From JAABRT01 sp038259155 (GTDB taxonomy: Bacteria > Gemmatimonadota > Gemmatimonadetes > Gemmatimonadales > Gemmatimonadaceae), in the NCBI GenBank assembly GCA_038259155.1, contig JBBSPE010000229.1, positions 1-5,805 on the forward strand: 5,805 nt of DNA. Reading direction: 5' to 3'. The first letter of the stretch is position 1, and every line of letters begins with the position of its first letter. The position numbers were made by a program, and so were the translations under genes. Of this stretch, positions 1-5,302 are shown in pieces. The notes under the pieces were generated by a model. The model was not told where the DNA came from. It worked only from the letters and a program-made list of their open reading frames with translations, and did not search any database.

Positions 1-1943
1 GCGCCGGCGCGGGCGGCGCCAATCCGCCATGGAGCGTCGCGCATGGTGCGGAAGTCGCGGCGCAGGGCGACGCGTTCGGCGACGGTGAGTTGGTGCGGAC
101 GCACCCATGGCGGATTGCCGATGACCAGATCGAATCCTCCGGCCGCGCCGACGTCGGCGAGGTGTGACGCGAATCGAAACGGCAGGGCGCCGCCCAGTGC
201 GAGGCGGCGGTCGCGAGCGCGGAGGTCGCGCAGTTGTGTGCGGAGCGTTTCCAGACGCAGCAAATCAGCGCGCGAGGCCGGTGTGCGTTCGCCGAACAGG
301 TCGCGCGTACGCAAATGCGCCAGCAGGCACGCGCGTTCGCTGCGCAGGTGGGTGATGTTGCGCGTGAGTTCCGCGCGGGCGCGGGCGCGCTCTTCCCGAT
401 CGAGGGCGTCGGCGAGGGTGCGTTTGCGGGAGCCCACCGCTTGTGTGTAGCGCGAGCGCAGCTGTGCGAGTCGTCGTCCCGTGGCGGGTGTGAACTGGAA
501 GTCGCCGCCGCCCAGTGAGTCGCCGACGCGCACGTGGTGATCGAGGTTGGGGAGTGGTGGGACGCGGAGCGGGTCGGTTTCGTGGCAGTCGATGACCACG
601 GCCAGCCAGAGTCGGAGTTCGCAGAGCCAGACGGCGACCGGGTTGCGGTCAACGCCGAAAATTGAGTCGGCCAGCACCGTGCGTCGCACATCCGTAAGCG
701 GGCGGATGTCGCCGGCGGCCACGCGCATGCTGGTGAGTCGGTCGAGCGCGTGCACCAGAAAGGCGCCTGAACCGCAGGCCGGGTCTACACAGCGCAGGGA
801 TGAGAGCCGAGTGAGGGCGTCGCGCGAGGTGAGGTGTGCGGAGAGCGAGACGTGCAGGGCTTCGCTCACTACGCGTTCCACGAGCGCGGGCGGCGTGTAG
901 AATGTGCCGCTGCCACGCCGTTCGGCTGGCACCATGAGTGACTCGAAGGCGCGGCCGAGCATTTCCGGGTCAACGGCGGCTTCGGTCCAGGTGGCTGAGT
1001 CTTCGCGTGCTGTGAAGCGGTAGCGGTTGAGCAGGTCGCCTACGAGCGCGACGATCGCGTCGTCGGTGAATCGTACGTTGGCGCGTTGCCGTTCGATGGG
1101 TGCTTGCGCGAAGAGTCCGCCGTTCAGGAATGGGACGCGTCCGAATTCGCGGGCGGCTGGGCTGCGCTGTGTCACGGGCGTGTTGAGTGTGCCGAAGAAC
1201 AGCGGGCGCAGCCAGCGTTGGTGCAGCTGTCCGCCGGCTTCGAGGGCGCGTGTGCATTCGCGCATGAGGAAGCCGCGGTCGTCGTCGAGCCATCCCTTTG
1301 CTTCGAGGAACGCGAGAAACAGCAGGCGTGAGGCCGAGAGCAGGGCGAGTGTGTGGCGCTCATCTGGGCTCGCGGTGCCGGTGGCCGAGTCGCCCATGCG
1401 GCGAACGAGACGGTCGAGGGTGCGGTAGAAACGGGCGGAGAGTGCGTCGCGCCCCAGGATGTCGATCCAGCGCGTGTAGGCGAACTGTGCGTCGGTGCGG
1501 GGGACGGCGGCGAGGGTGCGCAGCGTGTCTGCGTCGCTGTCGGTGATGCGTCGCCGGTCCACGCGCAGCACGGCGAGTTTCATGGCGCCGTTTGCATGTG
1601 ACATGACGGCGAGCGTCAGTTGTTCTGTTGGGGCGTGGAGCAGGCAGAGGAGCCAGGCCGCGTCGGCGGCGTGACGGTCGAGGGCGGCGGCGACGCGTCG
1701 GGTGGCGTCGCGCGGGTCGCCGTCGTCCGGTAGCACGGCGAGCAGCGCGCGGAGCGGGCCTTCGCCGGCGAGCAGGCGTGCGCGCGCAATCGTGTCGTTG
1801 AGGCCAAGCGCCTTGCGGAGGCCCGCGTCGATGATGTGCGGTTGGGCGGTGAAGCCCAGGACGCGCAGCAGCGGGCGGGCGCTGTCGAGCGATTCGCTGC
1901 TGGCGAGGAGGGTGGCGGCGGCGCGTATGGTGAGCACGCGCAT
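1..1943 (-). CDS. Eco57I-class adenine-specific DNA methyltransferase (restriction-modification type), C-terminus cut by window edge
   Basis: The reading frame is open from ATG at 1943 to the window edge, giving 647 residues of an incomplete protein. It should transfer a methyl group from S-adenosylmethionine to N6 of adenine in DNA. Seen in order: an unassigned N-terminal part (about 1-150), a helical segment with LLFLAFLEAKGW (207-218), PFLNGGLF (271-278), DPEMLGRAFESL (325-336), SGTFYTP (345-351), SAM-binding motif I VDPACGSGAF (386-395), the acidic motif FGVDRNP (429-435), a charged coiled-coil-like stretch (about 499-585) and catalytic motif IV NPPW (610-613). This order is typical of Eco57I-type restriction-modification methylases of roughly 900-1100 residues, some of which carry a fused nuclease (type IIG). 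The target-recognition region would lie in the missing C-terminus. The start is the only ATG after an in-frame stop at 1992-1994; no strong ribosome binding site precedes it. Composition matches the neighbours, so there is no sign of recent transfer. No nuclease motif is obvious in the N-terminal part, so a solitary methyltransferase is equally possible. Confidence 0.9.
   Translation of the reverse strand, partial: MRVLTIRAAATLLASSESLDSARPLLRVLGFTAQPHIIDAGLRKALGLNDTIARARLLAGEGPLRALLAVLPDDGDPRDATRRVAAALDRHAADAAWLLCLLHAPTEQLTLAVMSHANGAMKLAVLRVDRRRITDSDADTLRTLAAVPRTDAQFAYTRWIDILGRDALSARFYRTLDRLVRRMGDSATGTASPDERHTLALLSASRLLFLAFLEAKGWLDDDRGFLMRECTRALEAGGQLHQRWLRPLFFGTLNTPVTQRSPAAREFGRVPFLNGGLFAQAPIERQRANVRFTDDAIVALVGDLLNRYRFTAREDSATWTEAAVDPEMLGRAFESLMVPAERRGSGTFYTPPALVERVVSEALHVSLSAHLTSRDALTRLSSLRCVDPACGSGAFLVHALDRLTSMRVAAGDIRPLTDVRRTVLADSIFGVDRNPVAVWLCELRLWLAVVIDCHETDPLRVPPLPNLDHHVRVGDSLGGGDFQFTPATGRRLAQLRSRYTQAVGSRKRTLADALDREERARARAELTRNITHLRSERACLLAHLRTRDLFGERTPASRADLLRLETLRTQLRDLRARDRRLALGGALPFRFASHLADVGAAGGFDLVIGNPPWVRPHQLTVAERVALRRDFRTMRDAPWRIGAARAG
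20..117. repeat. 13-bp inverted repeat inside the methyltransferase gene near the window edge
   Basis: CAATCCGCCATGG at 20-32 recurs as its exact reverse complement at 105-117, with a 72-base loop. The second copy encodes the catalytic NPPW motif on the minus strand; the first, read on the same strand, encodes PWRI. Both lie in coding sequence, so coincidence or a fold-back artefact at a contig end are the main explanations. Confidence 0.4.
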
Positions 1944-2003
1944 ACAGTGGCGACGGTGGTACGTGTGGGCGTCACCGAAAGTGGGCGTGTATCATCGGTA
2001 GTT

Positions 2004-2027
2004 GGCGCTGCTTCGCGATTCGGCGCC
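2004..2027. repeat. 24-bp imperfect palindrome in the gap upstream of the methyltransferase gene
   Basis: Nine of twelve base pairs match around the centre between 2015 and 2016: outer arms GGCGC (2004-2008) and GCGCC (2023-2027), and a perfect TCGCGA core (2013-2018). It sits in the 90-bp gap between the glycosyltransferase stop and the methyltransferase start, about 60 bp upstream of that start. No T-tract follows on the minus strand, so it is not a typical intrinsic terminator. It could be an operator or an RNA hairpin in a shared transcript; chance is possible in such GC-rich DNA. Confidence 0.35.
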
Positions 2028-2033
2028 GGGCAC

Positions 2034-3239
2034 TTACGCGCTGCGGTATGCGCGCCCCTTCCATTCCACGGATTGTCCGCGCGCGACGGCGGAGGCGCAG
2101 ATGCCCGCGAACAGCAGCGCGCCGATTGGTGCGAGCAGGGCGCGCCACAGCGGTGTCCGTCCGAAGGCCGCGGCGCCAGCGAAGGCCAGCAGCATGCTCG
2201 TGGCGGACAGTAGTGCCCAAGGCAGGGCGACGGCGCGCGCTGCGGGAAGCGCGCTCCACAGGCTCCACGGCAGCACCAGAAACGGCAACGCGATGCAGAG
2301 TGGAAAGCCCACGAGTGCGAGCGGAAACAGCAAGCGGCCGAGCGTTCCGCCACGCATGGCCAGACGTCCTCCCGCGTACACGTTCTTGCGCCAGCCGCGG
2401 GCGAGGGATGCGAGCCCGTCGTACATGCGGGTGGACAGGTACTCGCGTCCCAGAGCGAGCGAGACGCGCCGCCCGGCGGCGACGGTGCGCTGCGCCATCA
2501 TGAGGTCTTCCGCCACCGAGTCGCGCACGGCTTCGTGTCCGCCAATAGCGTCGTACGCTGTGCGCGGCATGAGAAAGCACTGGCCATTCGCCACCACGTC
2601 GGCGGGGGTGCGCGCCTGCTCGATTGCGCGCGCGCCGCCAAAGCGTGTGAGAATGAGTGCGAACACCACGGGCTGTACGGCCTGCTCCCAAATGGTGACC
2701 ATTTCCTGCGCGCCGGAGACGGAGATCAGGTCGGCGTCGCGCGCCGTGCGCACGGCGAGCAGCCGCTCGAGCAGTTCGGGCTGATGGCGCGTGTCTGCAT
2801 CGGTAAAGAGAAACAGCGAACCGCTCGCAGCCTGCACGCCCACGTGGCAGGCCCACTGCTTGCCGAACCAGCCGTCGGGCAGCGCGGGCGCATCGAGCAC
2901 CTGCACGCGCCGGTCGTCTGCTGCGGCTCGCCGCGCGCGCACGCCGGTGTCGTCGGTGGAGTTGTCGTTGATCACAATCAACTCCCAGTTGGGCCAGCTG
3001 GTCGCGCGCAGCGACGCGATACAGGCCTCGATGTGTGTGGCCTCGTTGCGCGCGGGCAGGATAACGGACACCAGCGGGGCCTCGTCGCGCGTGAGCTGGT
3101 GGCGTGGTACATCGGCGAGCGATGGCGTGCCGCGCAGGCGCCACACGGTAACGAGGGGCAGCACCAGCCACGGCACCGCGAGGCAGAGGGCGAGCGAGAG
3201 ATCGACGGGCAGTGAGGGCATATGCTGGAAGAATGCCAC
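2034..3239 (-). CDS. Membrane-anchored family 2 glycosyltransferase (CrtQ/hopanoid-glycosyltransferase-like)
   Basis: This 401-residue protein should transfer a sugar from a nucleotide-sugar donor to a lipid or isoprenoid acceptor at the inner membrane. Seen: an N-terminal membrane segment (about 12-34); the family 2 opening PLVSVILPARNE (55-66); the nucleotide-binding INDNSTDDT (90-98); LPDGWFGKQWAC (120-131); the metal-binding DAD (147-149); GGHEAVRDSVAED (233-245) with the probable catalytic acidic pair E244-D245; RMYDG (271-275) and RGWRKN (281-286); then three hydrophobic segments (about 303-328, 335-359, 366-385). The LPDGW, GGHEAVR..VAED and GW.KN blocks recall glycosyltransferases such as CrtQ of carotenoid synthesis and HpnB-type enzymes linked to hopanoids, but the acceptor cannot be read from the sequence. 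I chose GTG at 3239 because GGTGAG lies five bases upstream; ATG at 3221 is an alternative that would shorten the protein by six residues. It lies upstream of the methyltransferase on the same strand and diverges from the S66 peptidase gene. Confidence 0.9.
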   Translation of the reverse strand: MAFFQHMPSLPVDLSLALCLAVPWLVLPLVTVWRLRGTPSLADVPRHQLTRDEAPLVSVILPARNEATHIEACIASLRATSWPNWELIVINDNSTDDTGVRARRAAADDRRVQVLDAPALPDGWFGKQWACHVGVQAASGSLFLFTDADTRHQPELLERLLAVRTARDADLISVSGAQEMVTIWEQAVQPVVFALILTRFGGARAIEQARTPADVVANGQCFLMPRTAYDAIGGHEAVRDSVAEDLMMAQRTVAAGRRVSLALGREYLSTRMYDGLASLARGWRKNVYAGGRLAMRGGTLGRLLFPLALVGFPLCIALPFLVLPWSLWSALPAARAVALPWALLSATSMLLAFAGAAAFGRTPLWRALLAPIGALLFAGICASAVARGQSVEWKGRAYRSA

Positions 3240-3244
3240 GATTG

Positions 3245-3250
3245 CTCACC
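3245..3250 (-). promoter_or_regulatory. Ribosome binding site supporting the GTG start at 3239
   Basis: The minus strand reads GGTGAG, ending five bases before the GTG at 3239. The alternative ATG at 3221 is preceded by no comparable sequence. This decides the start of the glycosyltransferase. Confidence 0.5.
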
Positions 3251-3256
3251 GCGTGC

Positions 3257-3273
3257 GGGACCGGTACGTTCCC
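3257..3273. promoter_or_regulatory. 17-bp imperfect dyad in the 37-bp divergent spacer, possible operator
   Basis: The sequence GGGACCGGTACGTTCCC pairs at six of eight positions around base 3265, with outer arms GGGA and TCCC. It fills nearly half of the spacer between two divergent starts. It also overlaps a weak plus-strand promoter match: TTGCTC (3243-3248), 16 bp, then TACGTT (3265-3270), which would place transcription initiation close to the GTG at 3277 and make the S66 peptidase message nearly leaderless. Both the dyad and the promoter match are weak, and they are reported together for that reason. Confidence 0.25.
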
Positions 3274-3276
3274 TGC

Positions 3277-4227
3277 GTGACCGCGTCCACCACTGCCATC
3301 TCGTCATTGCTCGAGCCTGATCGGCTGGGCCCGGGCGCGCGCGTGGCATTGGTGTCGCCGGCCGGTCCCCTCACCGGCCCGCAGGACGTCGCCCTGGCAG
3401 AGTTGAACGCGCGCACCTTGGGCTGGGAACCGGTCGTGGGGCGGCACGCACTTGAACGCGTGGGCTACTTCGCGGGCACCGACGCCGAGCGACTGCAGGA
3501 TCTGCGCGACGCACTGGCGGACAAACGTGTCGATGCGATCTGGTGTCTGCGTGGTGGCTACGGCGCGATGCGACTGCTGACTGCGCTCGCACCGGCCGAA
3601 CTCACCGCCCGCCCCCGCGCGCTGATCGGCTTTTCCGACATCACGGCACTGCACGCCGCGTGGCAGCGCGCGGGGCTGATTTCGTATCACGGCCCCACAG
3701 CGCGTGCCGAGCTGCCAAGCTTCACCCGCGCGTCGCTGCAGCACGCGGTAGTGGACGGCACCGACTCGGCGGGCAAGGCACCCGATGCACTCGTGCTTCG
3801 CGGCGGTTCCGCCACCGGACGACTCGCCGGCGGCAACCTCGCGCTGCTCGGCGCGCTGTGCGGGACGCCGTGGGCGGTGTCCTTTCGCGACGCCATCGCC
3901 GTGCTGGAAGATGTGCAGGAGGCGACGTACCGCGTGGACCGCATGCTGCAACAACTGCTGCTGTCCGGCGCGTTCGACGGCTGCCGCGGCATCGTGTTCG
4001 GACACTGCACCGACTGCCCGGATACGAGCCCCGACCAGCGACGGCCGCTGCGTGACATTGTGCACGAACTCGGTCACGGATTGCAGGTACCCACCCTGCT
4101 CGGCGTCCCCGTTGGGCATATTGCAGAGCAGTGGACCCTGCCGCTCGGCGCCCTCGCAACGCTGGATGCCGATGCGCAAACGCTCCACGTGGAACGACAA
4201 TCTCCGACTCGTACCCCGATATCATGA
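3277..4227 (+). CDS. ldcA: Muramoyltetrapeptide LD-carboxypeptidase, peptidase family S66
   Basis: With the GTG start at 3277 the protein has 316 residues, close to the usual 300-345 for the family. LD-carboxypeptidase removes the terminal D-alanine from murein tetrapeptides in the cytoplasm during cell-wall recycling. Seen: ARVALVSPAGP (21-31), the conserved RGGYG (92-96), nucleophile motif IGFSD (117-121, serine 120), LAGGNLALL (183-191), the glutamate motif VLEDVQEATYRVDRML (209-224, probable catalytic E211) and VGHIAEQWTLPLG (279-291, catalytic histidine 281). The Ser-Glu-His triad of the family is therefore complete. The related microcin-C immunity peptidase MccF shares this triad, but the YRVDRML context favours LdcA. 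No signal peptide is seen, as expected for a cytoplasmic enzyme. The start is uncertain: GTG at 3253 and TTG at 3307 are in frame; 3277 puts the first conserved block about 20 residues in. Its stop overlaps the rhodanese start (ATGA, 4224-4227), which points to translational coupling. Confidence 0.92.
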   Translation: MTASTTAISSLLEPDRLGPGARVALVSPAGPLTGPQDVALAELNARTLGWEPVVGRHALERVGYFAGTDAERLQDLRDALADKRVDAIWCLRGGYGAMRLLTALAPAELTARPRALIGFSDITALHAAWQRAGLISYHGPTARAELPSFTRASLQHAVVDGTDSAGKAPDALVLRGGSATGRLAGGNLALLGALCGTPWAVSFRDAIAVLEDVQEATYRVDRMLQQLLLSGAFDGCRGIVFGHCTDCPDTSPDQRRPLRDIVHELGHGLQVPTLLGVPVGHIAEQWTLPLGALATLDADAQTLHVERQSPTRTPIS

Positions 4228-4586
4228 CCTACAAGACCGCGCAGCAACTGATCGCCGAGGCCCGGCAGCAGGTTCCCGAAGTGACGGTGCACGAGTTGCG
4301 CACCATGCAGGGCAGCGGTACCGAGTTCGCCTTGGTGGACGTGCGTGAGCTCAACGAATGGAACCTCGGACACATTCCCGGAGCCGTGTACATCGGCCGC
4401 GGTGTGCTCGAGAGCAACATCGAGCAGCGCGTGCCACGTGAGGCACAGGTTGTGCTGTACTGTCAATCGGGCAACCGGTCCGCGCTGGCCGGGCAGACGC
4501 TGCAGCAGCTCGGCTACACCAAGGTCACGTCCCTGGCGGGCGGTTGGCGCGACTGGGTCGGGACCGGTGGCGAGGTGGCTGACTGA
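4224..4586 (+). CDS. Single-domain rhodanese (sulfurtransferase)
   Basis: A 120-residue protein made of one rhodanese domain with no signal peptide or membrane segment, so probably cytoplasmic. Such proteins carry sulfane sulfur as a cysteine persulfide and pass it to cyanide, thiols or a protein acceptor. Seen: FALVDVRELNEWNLGHIPGA (35-54), the usual substrate-facing block; the active-site loop YCQSGNRS (79-86) with catalytic cysteine 80 and arginine 85; and LAGGWRDW (104-111), which closes the domain. The six-residue loop length is that of sulfurtransferases rather than the longer loop of Cdc25-type phosphatases. The ATG overlaps the upstream stop codon as ATGA and no strong ribosome binding site is visible, so translation probably depends on the S66 gene. 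The next gene starts two bases after its stop. The physiological acceptor is unknown. Confidence 0.95.
   Translation: MTYKTAQQLIAEARQQVPEVTVHELRTMQGSGTEFALVDVRELNEWNLGHIPGAVYIGRGVLESNIEQRVPREAQVVLYCQSGNRSALAGQTLQQLGYTKVTSLAGGWRDWVGTGGEVAD
4572..4578 (+). promoter_or_regulatory. Ribosome binding site supporting the GTG start at 4589
   Basis: GAGGTGG lies inside the end of the rhodanese gene, ten bases before GTG at 4589. The spacing is slightly long, but no other in-frame start nearby has a better match. Confidence 0.45.
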
Positions 4587-4588
4587 GC

Positions 4589-5218
4589 GTGCCGGGCGAA
4601 CCGCTCAACGCGCTGGGATTGTCCCTGCGCGACGCGCTGCAGCACCCCGTGCTGTCTCGGCTCTCGGAACAGTTGCGCGGACGACCTGCGCGGGAGGCGC
4701 CGTTTGATCCCGAGGCGCGCCTTGCGGCCGTAGCCGCGGTGTTGCGAGTGACGTCGCAGCCCGAACTGCTGTTCATCAAGCGTGCCGAGATGGAGGGCGA
4801 CCCGTGGAGTGGCCACATGGCGTTTCCCGGCGGGCGGCACGAGCCGGGTGACGAGACGCTCGAGCAGACCGCCATTCGCGAGACACACGAAGAAACCGCG
4901 CTCGACCTGACGCACCGCGGACAGGTGCTCGGCGTGCTCGATGATCTTGCGCCGCGCAGCCCGCGCCTGCCGCGCATCATGATTCGCCCGTACGTGGCGC
5001 TGGTGCCCAGCGACGTCGTGATCGTGCCCAGCGAGGAAGTCGCATCGCATTTCTGGGTGCCGCTCGACGTGCTGCGCGCGCCCGAGATGCAGACGGAGCA
5101 CGAGCTTGTGTTTGCCGGCGCTCGGCAGCGCTTTCCCGGCTATCGTGTGGGTCCGCATGTCGCCTGGGGGCTCACGGAGCGGATCGTGCGGCAGTTGCTG
5201 GGACTGCTCGACGCGTGA
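4589..5218 (+). CDS. Nudix hydrolase, probable coenzyme A pyrophosphatase (NudL/YeaB type)
   Basis: The 209-residue product should hydrolyse a nucleoside diphosphate linkage; in the NudL/Nudt7 branch the substrate is coenzyme A or an acyl-CoA, giving 3',5'-ADP and 4'-phosphopantetheine. Seen: a strand AAVAAVLRV (46-54), LLFIKRAEMEGDPWSGHMAFPGG (60-82), where the HMAFPGG approach is like the extra motif of the CoA branch, and the Nudix box GRHEPGDETLEQTAIRETHEET (82-103) with metal-binding R97-E98 and E101-E102. The box has one more residue between glycine and RE than the MutT pattern (GX5EX7RE), as I recall for the CoA-type enzymes, and alanine (104) stands where glycine is usual. The GTG start is supported by GAGGTGG ten bases upstream. 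It follows the rhodanese stop by two bases, so the two are very likely co-transcribed. Nudix substrates are hard to predict from sequence, so the CoA assignment is less certain than the fold. Confidence 0.9.
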   Translation: MPGEPLNALGLSLRDALQHPVLSRLSEQLRGRPAREAPFDPEARLAAVAAVLRVTSQPELLFIKRAEMEGDPWSGHMAFPGGRHEPGDETLEQTAIRETHEETALDLTHRGQVLGVLDDLAPRSPRLPRIMIRPYVALVPSDVVIVPSEEVASHFWVPLDVLRAPEMQTEHELVFAGARQRFPGYRVGPHVAWGLTERIVRQLLGLLDA

Positions 5219-5302
5219 CACGCGGTGCCGGGAGGCCCCTTTCGCCGGAGCGGCCGGGCACGCATTAGTCCGAGAGCCATTTTTTCTCCCCAGACCCTTC
5301 CC
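5219..5302. other. 84-bp intergenic gap between Nudix and gamma-glutamyltransferase genes
   Basis: The gap contains a possible hairpin (GTGCCGG at 5225-5231 with CCGGGCAC at 5254-5261, one bulged base, long loop) and a separate run of six T at 5280-5285. The T run lies 18 bases beyond the stem, too far for a standard intrinsic terminator. No clear promoter is visible, and no Shine-Dalgarno sequence precedes the downstream ATG. Confidence 0.3.

Noticed and set aside
43..1601. Several plus-strand open frames opposite the methyltransferase gene.
   Set aside because: They are short, low in complexity and arginine-rich, and the opposite strand carries methyltransferase motifs without interruption.
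1944..2003. Promoter for the methyltransferase on the minus strand, such as GATACA near 1988-1993.
   Set aside because: Only three of six bases fit a -10 element and no -35 element lies at the right distance.
1972..3249. A 425-codon minus-strand open frame covering the whole glycosyltransferase gene in another frame.
   Set aside because: Its product is mostly arginine, alanine and proline with no family motifs, while the overlapping frame has all glycosyltransferase motifs. Long shadow frames are expected at this G+C content.
2791..3276. Open plus-strand extension upstream of the S66 peptidase, which would add about 160 residues.
   Set aside because: It lies antisense to the glycosyltransferase, has low-complexity composition and no homology pattern; the S66 family begins near its first conserved block.
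5225..5285. Possible intrinsic terminator after the Nudix gene: GC hairpin and six T.
   Set aside because: The stem is short and bulged with a 22-base loop, and the T run is 18 bases away from it.
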